This document shows, one piece after another, positions 21,601 through 31,243 of a DNA stretch of 64,000 nt. Positions within the stretch are counted from its first letter, which is position 1. The number at the start of each line of letters is the position of its first letter. The notes below the pieces were generated by a model. It worked only from the letters and a program-made list of their open reading frames with translations. It searched no databases and was not told the DNA's origin. Origin of the DNA: Ectocarpus siliculosus. Its lineage: Eukaryota; Sar; Phaeophyceae; Ectocarpales; Ectocarpaceae. Made by a program: the position numbers and the translations under genes. The stretch is taken from NCBI GenBank assembly GCA_000310025.1, contig FN649744.1, positions 946,041 through 1,010,040 of the forward strand, written 5' to 3'.

Positions 21601-21845
21601 GCGCCGCCGGTGCTCGGGCGGCCGAACAACGTCTTGTGAACGCAGAGCTCTTCCAGGGACAGACCCCGAACGACCTTTCCAGCACCGTGTTCCCGGAGAA
21701 GAAGGCCGTGTCATCGGGGACGGGGGCGGCGGCGAAAACACCGGCCGAAGAGGCTGTCGAGGCGGTGGCGGCTGCGGTGGCGGCGAACGATGGCGACACG
21801 AGCGAGGGGATGGAAGAATCCGGGTCGGGCTGCATACAGTCTTGA
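7195..21845 (+). CDS. 2OG-Fe(II) oxygenase-like protein, probable pseudoenzyme (whole gene)
   Basis: Proposed exons are 7195-7662, 10429-10514, 11075-11280, 11829-12244, 13200-13410, 14413-14846, 15376-15489, 16227-16319, 16836-17065, 17633-17777, 18472-19985 (with a frame change inside) and 20310-21845. All junctions use GT-AG. The first ten exons total 2,403 bp (801 codons) with every phase matching. The product is about 1,800 residues, far longer than a bare double-stranded beta-helix dioxygenase, because of long C-terminal and low-complexity parts. The recognisable order is an N-terminal substrate-arm region, the beta-helix core, a 'KLVVALSHHY...LKGRDRA' middle domain, an 'AIVFWP' block, a helical repeat-like part, a Cys-rich patch, and a 'VVLTKPHG' segment before a disordered tail. 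The residues that align with the iron and 2OG ligands are not conserved, so hydroxylase activity is unlikely. Start: 7195 is the first ATG of the open frame. No gene symbol is assigned. Confidence 0.75.
9387..9958. mobile_element. Hairpin (long-TIR) element inside intron 1
   Basis: The left arm (about 9387-9555) is the reverse complement of about 9764-9958. Shared landmarks are GGGGAAACGACACAACAGGG against CCCTGTTGTGTCGTTTCCCC, plus a conserved tract containing GGGTACAATTCTGGAGAA-like and TTTTTAC words. The interior (about 9608-9770) is a degenerate copy of the outer arm of the long inverted repeat at 1902-2098. No transposase is present. Confidence 0.7.
10011..10163. repeat. Small inverted-repeat element in intron 1
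   Basis: CCTCAACAACG near 10011 and CGTTGTTGAGG near 10153 are inverted repeats, and AACACCGGT/AGCACCGGT words lie inside. The segment TTCTGTACTTTGAATAGCGCCG near 10088 is the reverse complement of the core of the MITE-like element at 4213-4372, so the two appear related. Confidence 0.5.
10429..11280 (+). CDS. Oxygenase-like gene, exons 2-3 (first half of the catalytic fold)
   Basis: Exon 2 is 10429-10514 and ends EEDCFY in phase 2. Exon 3 is 11075-11280, opening with acceptor CCAG|C and ending in phase 1 at TCAG|GTGGGT. Joined, they read ...LSEMLLCEEDCFY then SEGRECDESPGVFATL, then QGGVFTVFDP. This lines up without gaps with the family pattern in which 'F-F-x-P-H-R-D-T-E-K-x-P-G-M-F-A-T-L' is followed by a Gly-Gly turn. 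The first iron-ligand motif HxD is thus replaced by GxE. Framework residues (PG-x-FATL, GG) remain. The exon boundaries and phases agree with both neighbours, so this is unlikely to be a wrong frame. Confidence 0.75.
11544..11708. repeat. Facing (GT)n and (CA)n microsatellites in intron 3
   Basis: (GT)n at about 11544-11572 and (CA)n at about 11679-11708 are inverted copies 106 bp apart. A direct repeat around CGGACACA(AA)CAGCAG-CGCGG lies at about 11638 and 11757. Confidence 0.8.
11829..12244 (+). CDS. Oxygenase-like gene, exon 4 (second half of the catalytic fold plus poly-Ala)
   Basis: Acceptor TCCAG|GCC, then PNMYYVAFYTDCERQL and SHVTKGNLLTLVYNLR. Relatives have 'Y-A-D-x-E-H-E-V...V-x-S-G-Y-R-L-x-L-x-Y-N-L' here. 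The distal iron-binding His is replaced by Arg (CER) and the 2OG-binding Arg by Leu (GNLL). A Gly/Ser/Ala-rich extension follows, including alanine runs encoded by GCT/GCG/GCC repeats (about 12090-12195). The donor AAT|GTGGGT after 12244 is the only candidate I found that keeps phase 0 with the next exon; it is the least certain boundary in the core. Confidence 0.7.
12966..13178. repeat. 75-bp tandem repeat, nearly three copies
   Basis: GTAACATGTCTGTTTTCTG starts at 12971, 13046 and 13121, an exact 75-bp period. Each unit carries a long pyrimidine stretch (TTTTTCTCTTTCTCGTTCTC). The array sits in the intron directly upstream of the acceptor at 13199. Because 75 is a multiple of three, several frames stay open on both strands, which gives spurious repeated peptides. 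Confidence 0.9.
13200..14846 (+). CDS. Oxygenase-like gene, exons 5-6 (middle domain)
   Basis: Exon 5 is 13200-13410 (acceptor CAAAG|ACG, donor CCG|GTGAGC, phase 1). Exon 6 is 14413-14846 (acceptor AACAG|GAG, donor GGG|GTGAGA, phase 0). Exon 5 contains PPAVPQPASAEHIADIVQAV and RSWAA, matching the family's 'PP..a..ia.lv.a...W' block. Exon 6 has KLVVALSHHYPPLCW and LLKGRDRAVCNLLR, which match the hallmark 'KL...L.H.Y...L.f..LKG.D'. The exon tail is Ala/Gly-rich low complexity. These parts are well kept compared with the ligand positions. Confidence 0.75.
13811..13898. repeat. 27-bp tandem duplication followed by (CAG)n
   Basis: TTGGACCACGGAAGGGTTTA is followed by GTTAGGG, and the whole unit is repeated once from 13838 with one change. 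A run of about eight CAG units follows at 13874-13898. It is intronic. Confidence 0.8.
15376..17777 (+). CDS. Oxygenase-like gene, exons 7-10
   Basis: Exons are 15376-15489, 16227-16319, 16836-17065 and 17633-17777, all bounded by AG and GT, with phases 0/0, 0/0, 0/2 and 2/0. Encoded pieces include AALEIFLTRLVVSHGSENEG, VELPLWVEEGPTFQGLQLLP, then ARFYTRTAIVFWPKAKR, and HAVQLDALAAGHRCLARARE. The 'W-Y-x-x-x-A-x-V-x-W-P' block is a family hallmark, here FYTRTAIVFWP. The phase agreement across four introns supports the model. The intron after 15489 carries the second SINE. Confidence 0.75.
15772..16085 (+). mobile_element. tRNA-derived SINE, copy 2 (intronic)
   Basis: Same element and orientation as 4552-4868: A box at 15781-15792, B box at 15825-15835, and a homogeneous A tail at about 16069-16085. 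It lies within the intron 15490-16226 of the oxygenase-like gene, in the sense orientation. Its tail is pure A, whereas copy 1 has an interrupted tail, so this insertion may be the younger. Confidence 0.85.
18192..18291. other. Assembly gap of 100 N
   Basis: Exactly 100 N, a conventional placeholder, inside the intron 17778-18471. The left side ends in a C run (18178-18191). The right side (18292-18400) is homopolymer-rich and reads as a poor-quality copy of 18090-18191, again ending in a C run. The real gap is probably no more than an uncertain poly-C length. Confidence 0.85.
18472..19985 (+). CDS. Oxygenase-like gene, exon 11 (C-terminal helical and Cys-rich part, frame change)
   Basis: From acceptor TTCAG|CCT the frame reads PDRWIRDEGEADLVFECLHR and continues through two poly-Gly tracts (GGC repeats at about 18640-18672 and 18886-18913). 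Near 18917-18984 the plausible frame shifts, and a second frame continues through QPASKRPCFALAGDKMTSL, a helical part, and a Cys-rich patch (CEHAGC...CCVTC) to donor AAG|GTGAGG after 19985. The shift could be a 41-bp intron (18917-18957), which would fit the phase but is very short here, or an indel in GC-rich repeat sequence. Relatives also have a CxxC-like patch before the terminal segment. Confidence 0.6.
20310..21845 (+). CDS. Oxygenase-like gene, last exon
   Basis: Acceptor CGTCAG|GCG in phase 0, then AVVLTKPHGTMAIHDAM and RDALYLRDRALNLLTS. This resembles the family's terminal 'l-v-v-T-K-P-H-G' segment. About 440 residues of Gly/Asp/Ala-rich low complexity follow, with a GAC/GGT-type repeat at about 20500-20620 and an alanine run near 21030-21065, and a TGA at 21843-21845. 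The tail has no recognised domain and is probably disordered. Confidence 0.7.
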   Translation, partial: AVVLTKPHGTMAIHDAMQPVRDALYLRDRALNLLTSANSLAWLHFDAEERLGHCGDPSGGGGSGAGGGDGDGYGGGSGDGDGGVIDVGVDLDVDFGFSFDVGSGSCHDGGGKAASTDVLMTNNGFRPGVGGAAGGPVGGGGGAGLIAMDFDAVAAAAAEASSENWHTVEDSNDRREFVGGGGDRVDGVAATANAARSTPGPTGRCCWEQECPASSRSESGSSVSDGALLQAAARAVNNAQAQAAAAAAAAAAATTGNGDCDLDSVSFCELNVCAAMDMAGSGAAAAEAAASSVPPSGERLDLPDVGVRACVSHGGANGTNCAGAGRAGARRRFDREGVLVEKRVWEERGEAGEGTSGEKNEEQPPSLLTGAGESRAKPTDGGQGVRVAENGSAGLEGQGAAVRSGGSRHRFAGGVHTAHGGEPAAAPVSCCAAGARAAEQRLVNAELFQGQTPNDLSSTVFPEKKAVSSGTGAAAKTPAEEAVEAVAAAVAANDGDTSEGMEESGSGCIQS

Positions 21846-24416
21846 CGAGGCTCTTGCCCGTTAGGAAACAAGGCGCTAATTTCATTCCTGGCAAGGGTGA
21901 AGGCTCGAGGACCTCGCCAAGGCCGTTCGGGACGCTCTTACGTTTTCGGTGAAACTCTGTCATCTAAGTGTGCTCTCAAGTGATTTCTTCTCAGTGAACG
22001 CTGATGTGATTGATTGATCGTGTGGCAGGAGCAGCATGGACGGGTACAAGATCATCGTCCCACCCTTTCTTGTTTTGCCCGTCGCACTTTCTTGTTGTAT
22101 TTCTGCGGAGTACGCGCGTAGCACTATTTTGATGGATTTGTGGTTTCTGTTCGAGGTCTAGCAGGAAGGGTATGCTTACGGTATTTTTACCTGTCTTGAA
22201 CACGGATGCGGCTCGTGCGCCAGTCACGAGGTGTTTTTTCCCTTGGATGCCTTCCTTCTGTTACAGTCTCGATTGCTCTTTTTGTCGTTGCTTCGTTGTG
22301 GTCGTTGTCTTTGTTAGCTTTGTTTTGGTAAGGTAAGGGGGTCCGTTGGTCGAGTTTTTTGTTCTCTTACTTCTGTGTGTTTTGTGGTGAAAGCTTGGCT
22401 TGGTTTTTAGTAATTCCAAGGTTCGGTCGGCACACACATTGTATATCCCAGGGCCGTTCGCCTAGAGCTTGTTTATTGTGGGCTATTACTTTATCGATTT
22501 GCAGGCCTGTCTGCGCTGGTCTGCACGACACACCCGCTCGTGTTGGCGCCGACTGAGTGCCTGAACTGTGCTTCGCTGTAAATGAGAATTTGTCTGTCTG
22601 TCTGTTTACCGTAACAATGGCGAGTAATGCTGGGCTGTCTGTTTACCGTAACAATGGCGAGTAATGCTGGGCAATAATGTTTAAGTCGCACGTACGACAT
22701 CGGCGATGAAAGGTGTAGGATACAATTTTTCCGTCCTTCTAGTGCGAACGTAGGTGCACTAATATTATCGTACGTCGCGCCAGACCGTTTTTTTTCATCT
22801 TTCTTTTAACTTTTATATGCATAACATGTTTTTTTTTTTTGTGATGTCTCCAGGTACGGTTGTCGGGTTTCCCGTGCTTTTTTATCCGTAGAAGCTTCCG
22901 ACTGTGTCTTGAGACCCGAGCATTAGAGGAAATATAGGTAGATTCGCCAAGACACGACCCTCACCTGTCATCATCATCATCATCATCAGCGGTACATGAA
23001 TTCTGGAAAATTGTCAGAGGCTTGTGTAGACAGGTTGGGAGCGAGAAAAGTATTGCGTGTGATGACTTCTGCACACGCCTGCTACCTGAGACATCCAGCC
23101 CAGGTCATGGCCTGACGTGTCCTGTATCGTTTTTCAATCCTTCCTGCTGATCTGCACAGAGCTACGTGCACGATGTTCTATGGAGCATGCCGTGTTTTTG
23201 GCTTTGTCTTTTGGGCTCTCGCTGTGGTGCAGGAGCCAGCGGATTGCAACAAACTGAAGCGTAACCATCATCGCCCGTGTGGTTGGTAAACTTAAATAAG
23301 GCTTACTTTTGTTGTTCTCGCCCCCAACTTTCTGTGTAAACGCAAACAGGATGGACATGTTCACAAGGCACGGAGGATAAGTTGCGAGTATCATACATAG
23401 CATCTGTGCACCTTTCGTTCAGCCAAAACCGTTGGAGGGTTGGACATCCAAGGCACGAATGACATCCGCTGTACAAGTGTATTATTTTCGTCGTTGATTC
23501 CTACGCTATTTCGCTATTTTGCCGTGCTCCTATTCTCCTACCCATGACAGCACTGGCTTCGGCCCAGCTTCCGCTGGACATTTCGACGGGTGTCGATGTC
23601 ATTGTGGTTCTGGTATTGTGCTGCATTATTTCTTCCTTCTCTCGAAAAAAGAGTTGTGGCGTCTGAATACGACCTTCTTCCTCTTGGTCATCTTCGAGGC
23701 CAAGAAACGGGTTCCTCCGTGGTCAACAGACAATTTGTACCACGAACAACGTTGCAAGACACGAACGAAGAACATCCCATCATGCTAGTTCGCGAACGTT
23801 TCTGTTCAAGAAGGTTGACCAGGCACGGGCCAACCTGGCTGGGCAACGGAAGGCGTCAGCCTTTGGGGGACAAGCAAATCACGCAAAAAAACGATTAGAC
23901 GGGAGGTGGTCCCCTTCACAGGTTGTAATTGTGGTCAGTTGTTTCCTGGGGAGGCATATCTGTCGTTTTATATCAACCCATTCATGCTGCGATTGATTCT
24001 GCTGGCAAGTTTCTCGTATCTTGCCCTGCGGTGAGGACACCACGTTGTTGTCCGGGTGGCGTACGATATGAGAGTGTTCCCCTTCTCTCCTTGCTGCTTC
24101 TCGTCTAGATTGTATTTTCGGGGTAATAAGTCCCACACTATTTGTGGAACGCGACCTTGGTTTGACCTAGCGATAGAAAGCCACATTTCGGAATACATAT
24201 TATGTCATAGTCATTTAGATCTCGACCACGTAGTGCACCCACTCTCTGGTAACATCCATGACCTTGCCAACAGTCACTGCGGATGCCATTCTGCAAAGAT
24301 CCGTCTCAACGTAACAACAAACGTTTTGCGCCTACCCCAGGCAATGACATCACCAGTCGGTGTCGCAACAACAAATAAAGGCCCGACTGACTGAATAAAT
24401 TAAGTGTCCATGCACA
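21846..24416. other. Convergent intergenic region, no gene recognised
   Basis: Lies between the stop codons of two convergent genes and must contain both 3' untranslated regions. T-rich stretches (22785-22840) and a (CAT)n-like run (about 22969-22989) are present. No open frame shows family similarity. Confidence 0.5.
22598..22671. repeat. Perfect 37-bp tandem duplication
   Basis: The 37-bp unit at 22598-22634 (CTGTCTGTTTACCGTAACAA...) is repeated exactly at 22635-22671, indicating a recent duplication. Confidence 0.9.
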
Positions 24417-27400
24417 TCAGTCAGTGTTGCAAAGGAGGGCGGTTCCCCTGAGGGTCCAGAACTGCGGATTCTTCTCCATAGTGCACTTGAGGTTGACCAT
24501 GAAGATGATGTAGCGATCTGTCCTGGCCGAGTACTTGTAACACGGACACTCAAAGGGTCCCTGGGCGCCGAACATCTCGCGCTTCACCTTCACCTGATGC
24601 GTAAATAGTAGTAGTCGACCATGTGTCAAGCCCGATGAAGGTCATGCGGCCACAAAACAGGACAAGCAGGTCTCTCCGTGTATCTTCTCGCTAGGTTCAT
24701 GGCAAACGTTGGCCGGGTGCCGCTTGGCTCACTCAAACTCCCTTGCCTCCATCGATTTTCGCGTCAAGCAGGTGTCCGATTGATATATATATATCGGGTG
24801 TCTCTAATCGCCTTGCTGTCTGGGCTCGGCGGAATTTGGGCCAGCGTGGTGTGCTCTACGGCAGATGCAATGACCAGCGCTCACTCTATATCCACAGCAA
24901 GCATGTGAACAAACCCAATTTGGGGTGGAGGAAACATCACCAACCACAGCAATGTAAGCACGCCCGCAAACACACCTGGTCGCTCTTGGTGTTGGCACTA
25001 ACGAACAAAACAGGCAGCGACACGAACAGCTTCTTTGGCTCTGACTCCACCATGACCCCCTCTTGCTTTGACCATGCCGCGCCGTCCAAGAAAAGGCCGT
25101 GGATGTACACTCCCTCCGCCGGGGGCGATCGGACCTGGGTGACCGTTCAAAGCGTTGTGACCAACGACGATTCTAGCACTTGCAGTCTTTTTATGCTAAT
25201 CGTCAGCATTAGTACCGGACTTGAACCACACAAACGGCTTACTTTCCCGATATTGGGGAAGAGCAATTCGGAATCGGCATGGATACACAGGTGTCGTATC
25301 TATATCCAGCAAGGCCCTCATGCAAACGTGGAGGGGCGCCCAAACCAAGCGCCCCACCACGTACGCTGTTCATCGCACCCACTGGGTGCACTGGGGACAT
25401 GCCACATTATTGAACTCGCATTGATTCACGCATGATTTTTTTTCTTTTTCAACGACGTACGTGTCCCTTGCATTGGATACTAGTGGTGGCGATTCGACGT
25501 CTCCCAATGATAACGCGTTCATACGGGGGTATCGAACTCCGGGGCCACAACCACCCCACGCGCGCTTTCACACCTGCTCCATCCGCTCATACGAGGTGAC
25601 TTCGGTGTGGTAGACCACGTCGTCCAACGCCCACTTCTCCGCCTTGTGTTTGCGAGTCACCTCCTGCTTCATGGCCGTAAGCATGCCCTGCGGCGTGCCG
25701 GCAATAAAATCGGCCGCCATGACAAGGAAACAAGCAAAAAAGCAACAATTACGAGGTTCAACACCAGATGAAAATCGTTTTATAATCTCGTGCTTCGCCA
25801 GCGCAGCATATTCTTGGCACCGGTCAAACATGTAGGCCCGTGGCAACGACAATCACCTCGACGGCATGGATGGGTGAGGAAAGGACATGGAGATGCTGGA
25901 TGGAGGCGTGTCAGGGAGTAGAATGGAAGTCATCGTACAATGGGGATGGTTCGGTTAGCGTCAGTGAAGCACGACGATCGTTCCTCCGTTTAGAAGGTTC
26001 TTCGTTTCCCAACGTTTTACCCACGCCTCTGTCGCGAACAAGCGTTTCGCTTGCTAAGCAACTGGAGTAGACCCGCTTATCCTATCTATCCTGGTGTGCT
26101 ACATAGCTCACACCATTTCCAAGGCAATACATGGTAGGGCCACAAAAAAAGCGAAACTATACTCGCCTGTGGGTTAAAGAAACCGGTGAGCCAGTAGCAA
26201 GTCGGGCGCCCGTTGTTGAGCCATGTCCGGTCCTGCTCGTCCCTCGTGATGAGGGAGCTGAACCAAAGACCCAAGGTTGGCAAGATCCACGAAAATTCGT
26301 CGCCGGTGATGGTGAAGGCCCATAATCTTGGAACCTGTCGGGCCGCACCGCGCCGTTCGTTTGGGGGCCAGGGATTGCGTGTTTTGGTAGGAGAGAGGGT
26401 TTGAGGTTTATGAGTGGGTATGGCGGAGTGTGATAACTGGGAAAAGGCGTAAGGTGCGTGGTGACTGTGTGCATGCTGATTGTACGGCGTGTTGCAATCT
26501 GGCAAGAAAGTTAGCGAGCAGAGACGAGGGGGGACGGGGGTTCACAGGAGAAGTTGGCGTGCTGTGTTGCGTCTTATTTGCCACACACCCCCAACAAAAC
26601 AAAAAGATAGAGCAGCATGTTCCTGATGCCAAACCATACTCGTTTGGGGGGTCTGAAGTTATGTGTGAGATAAAGTCGCATTTCAAGAGAGCTTTCGCTG
26701 ATCGGCCCACCTTAGCGTCATACACAGCGTAAAGAGTCTCCTGCAGCTCCTCTGTCATGACCACCTCCCCCTTGATCGCCTGCTGCAGTTGCGTGAGGAT
26801 AGAGCGGACCTTCGCGATAACCTTCTGCAAACGCTGGATCTCCTGTTGGACGGAGGAGCGTGCCGCGTGAAAGCGAACGCGCATGAGAAACAGCGACACT
26901 ACTGTTTCCGAGAGGAAACAGGGCATCGATAAAGTGCCCACGACCATGCAAGCTCTATGGCCGTGTCCTGGAAGACTAGAGTTCTTGCCGCAGCCCACCA
27001 ACCAGCATCAGTTATTCGATCAGGCGAACCAATTAAAGGAGCACATCCTTTTGCAAAACCTTCGTACCACTGTCCACCTAGAAGGCTCAACATATTCCTG
27101 TAACGGTTTGCACCCAAAACCTTGCATGCACACGAACTTTCTTCCTGGGCAGGACCGTACCGCTCATGTGCGCAAGTCAGTATGGAAGGTCCCTCTCTCA
27201 ATAATGTTATATTGTGGGCCAGTCAGTATATCGCCGTGCGAGCACGTAAGGCAAAGGACCCCTCCCAACCACATCGAACAAGCATTGCCTGGAAGAGGAA
27301 GATGTTCAGAGGCACCGCCAGCCCTCCGAGCTTCTGCAGCTTTGCCTTGTAGTCGTCCTCTATGTAGTCCTCCGGCAGCCGCTCCAAGAGCTCGGCGGCC

Positions 27401-29361
27401 TTCTCGAAGACCACGTCCTCGCGACTGGCTCCGCCGCCTCCCCCGCCGCCCTTTGATTCGAGGATGATCGCGAAACGGGCAGACAATGCGTACTAGGTGA
27501 ATCCAGGAAGCGTTCTAGAGCTTCGTATCAGGATATGGCTGCGCTGACTGAAGAAGTTTGGACATTGATATAGCCTCGAAAAGCTCAAAATCTAAAAATT
27601 CAACACCACCAAAAACGATATTGCGGTCATTCGGAGCATAGCCCTAGGAACTAGGCACCCCGGCCTCAGCGAAAACTAGAGGTTCCTAAGTGGCGGGCGC
27701 GTACTGTATTGCACACGACGGCATTTTTTACTGTACAGACACGTGTTGGCTGGAGGGCAATGCTCTGACGCCTGCCTGCCTGCCCACCTTTGGCTGTGTG
27801 TTGCCCAAGGTCGCGAAGAGGGCGTTGACCTCCTTAACTCGGAAGGTGAGGTCGGCGTTCGGGTGAAGGCCAAAGATCTCGGGAGTGTCGATCTCCGGGA
27901 AGGTCTTGATGAAGTCCTTGAAGGTGCCCAGTTGTTCGGAGCTGCGGCAGAGGAAAGGGGAAGTAGCACAACATCATCATGTCAACGATAGCGACAACGA
28001 TTTAGCGCTTAAACCTGTAAAACGTCGACCTGCCTGGAAGGGGAAGAATCAAAGTGTCGATACCCGGGCCGTCCAAACGACGAGAATTGACGAAGTGCTT
28101 TTCGAATGCTGGGGATGTTTCCGAAGCTACGTAATCTTCACCGGTGGGAGAAGATTCAGCACAGTATCAAAACAGCATACACGTTTCTAGGCGTATCTAG
28201 GCGAGTCGAACGCATGTTCTGATCGGCGGTTCTTCAGCATTGGCACCTTCCCCCGAGGGGTAAGAAATCGAGCATGTGGCCAAGCATTCTCGCCTTCGTG
28301 CCGAGTGTGGGATGAATGGCGGGCGACCAGGCGGGGGTAGAGAGTACTCGCGGCTACCAAAAATTGCGGGCGATGTTTTGACCACCGGCGCCCACGCTCT
28401 ATCGAAGATGAACCCGTGCTACGCAGGCGGGCAGCAATCTTGTCAACATCGTGTCCGTGTTTTCCACAAACGCAAACAGGAATACGAATCTTTGGGTGGC
28501 TCCTTCGTCCCTTCCATTCTCACCTCGGAATGGTGTACTTGAAGTCTTGAGGGATGCGGAAGATCGGGTTTGGTGGGTTGTACGTGAAGCTATCCGCGCA
28601 CGTGCTCGGGGTAAGCCACACCTGGGGCCATCGCGACGGGATCGGGAGGGGTATGCTTGTGGGTTTGGCCGGTTGGTTGCCTCCGGGCATTGTGGCAGGA
28701 AAACAACCGCAATCACGTGGAAGGTGCTTGATGTGCACAACGACGCTGACAACGGAGTGACACGGAAGAATACCGCTTGCTTGACAAGCCACATGGTAGA
28801 TAGGTTGGTGTGAACAGGAGTGCGCGTCAATAATGGCGTGCGCACGGGGCAGAAAGTAGAACTGAGAAAAGTTGCAATCCAGCCTTTGGTAGTCTGAGCA
28901 GGTGCACTATTCCTCCATCCAATGCCCTCAGAATGTTCTTGTGTGGAGCCGTACGCGCATGACGCTGGCTTAGTTCGTGTTTACTGTAAATTGATACAAC
29001 CTATCCAAGAGAACGGGTTCCGAACACGTTCCTCCGTTAAGGATCGGAATTCCATAGATATACTCGCGGTGCACACATAAGAGACTCAGCCCCTGAGTCC
29101 TTTGAACTATGTTCCCTGCGTGCTGGTCATTTGCCGTCCGAGAACCGTTGAAGAACTACGGTGGCATCTCTTCGGTTTGGCGTAGCATGTTGAACACATA
29201 AAAAACAGGAAACCTTTCTTAACGAATTTACCTCGAGATTGGTACTTGTATGTATGTAGTCACCTACCTGTGTATAAGTCTTGAACATGCGTCGGTCGAG
29301 GTCGTCGGTGATCTTCCCGCCGTACTGCACCTCCGACACCATGTACTGGAAGGTTGGCCAA
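24417..29361 (-). CDS. Dynein heavy chain: C-terminal domain exons and stop
   Basis: Exons: 29268-29361, 28524-28621, 27788-27941, 27289-27450, 26711-26842, 26167-26334, 25574-25687, 24976-25134, 24417-24593. Key blocks are [74 protein letters not shown] then [26 protein letters not shown], and the final ALLCNTD before TGA. An unusual poly-Gly stretch (GGGGGGGAS) opens exon 27289-27450. Introns after 27289-27450 and 26167-26334 have GC donors, both at strongly conserved joins (FLFQ/EIQRLQ and [11 protein letters not shown]). Confidence 0.94.
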
Positions 29362-31187
29362 CTGAAAAAGCACGGATTGGAAGAGGACCATGGTTTGGCG
29401 TGGGAGCATTGCGTTTTTTCTTGTTTTCACACTAGAACTTTCTGGCACGATGTTGGCCAATTTATTCTTTTTCCTACAGTACCGGTCTAATGGATGAACA
29501 GCGACTTTCGTACTCCCTCACGAACCGAAAAGACGTTGTTGCAGAGATAGCACACGCACCTGATGGGCCCGTTGTAGAGATGCTTCTCCAAGAAGAGAAT
29601 GCAGGCCGTGAGATCGCCGTTGTTGTACTCGTACGGGATGCACCACCCAAGGGGACCAAACTTTCGTCGCTCTTGCACCTGACAATGAATGGAAACACCA
29701 ATCACCCGCCGATCGTCATGGTGCTCTCCCGACCTAGGTTCTCAGTCCCTCACGCTCGATGCGTAGCAGCAATTGGTATGTATTGGTCTTTGTGGCACAC
29801 CGTGTTCTTGAGCATGTTTTACGTCCGCTAGAGTTCTCTCTCACCACCGAGTGCAGGAAGCAGAGTGCAAACAACAGTTGCCTCCACTGCGCGGTTTCCA
29901 CCCTCTCTAGCCTCTCCTGGTCCACGATGACCGTGTAGGATCGGAGGATGCCCGCTTTCAAGCCCGCCGGTGGTTCGTTGGTGACCTGGGTGTAATGTTG
30001 ATCGGTTGCACCGATATGGCGTAGCGAAGCAGAAAAAGAGGGAAAATATTCATACCCGTGTAGTGCTTCCGAAGTTTTACGATCTACATGGACGAGTGGC
30101 GTGGGGGCTCGGTTTCTGTGTTGAAAAATATCACCGTACAGTAGCCAGCAGTGCTTCTACATATGGCAGCAGCATGTGAGTGTAGAACGAGGCTGCCCAG
30201 GTCTATCCTCGGTCCCACAAAGAGTTCGTGCATACATATGATAAATATAACACGACACGATTCACAGAAGTAATCGAAAAACGCGCCCCGTGCTCAATAA
30301 ACAAGCCACATACGTAGAGGCGGAAGAGAGCTTATGATTGTACCCTATCGTGAAGTGCCATGTTGCCATGCAAACGTGATCCAAAGACAAGGTCCGAGAA
30401 ACACCCAACGCATCGCCCCCTGCGCCGATTCTGCGAGCCCACCTTGGTACACATTTGAAGCAACCCTAGCGGGAACTCGTCGTTTGGCAGGGCTGTGATG
30501 AACAGTCTGAAGGCAGGGTCCATCCCTTCCTTCAGCTTCCCGAACAAGTCCTGATCACCCAAGTTGGATGGTGCAGACGGAAGCAATTTTTCGGAGCGAG
30601 GGTAAAAGGTACGAGGTCGTCCCGTGCCTTGAGCGTCTCTAGCAGTCAAGCGGGGTTGGGGTGATGGGGTTATGGATAGCCGTGCTTTTCTCGCTGAGAC
30701 ACGTCTCCTTGGCTCTGCTCATGCTCTAGTCTCACCGGGCAACGTCTCTTTATCAATACTTTGCATGCGCGACGACAGGTGTAATGGAAGCAAGATAACC
30801 CTGCCGATGACAGGCGCGTGGTGAGCATTTGTCGAACCCGATGTCGGAGGTGGGGTACATGTGTCGCCGCATCGTCTTTTTCAACTTGGCCAGAAATCGA
30901 AAGTGTTTCACTAGTAGCGCGAATCGCTACTGAAACACAAAGGTTTTCTAGCTGGTCTGGCAAGCGACTTGATTCAATGCGCCTTCATCAATACCAAACG
31001 AACAGGGTCATACTTCGAGAAATAATTCGGATTGAACGATAACCTTCTACAGTCGGAGTGCATTCGCCCTGGAAAGTTTTCCCCACTCTTTGTTCGGGCC
31101 ATCACAGAGCTCCCGGATTGGCACCGTCGATGAACACAAGAGCATCATTGGCAGCAACAACAACACCAGCAACAACAACAGCAACAA

Positions 31188-31243
<56 letters not shown>
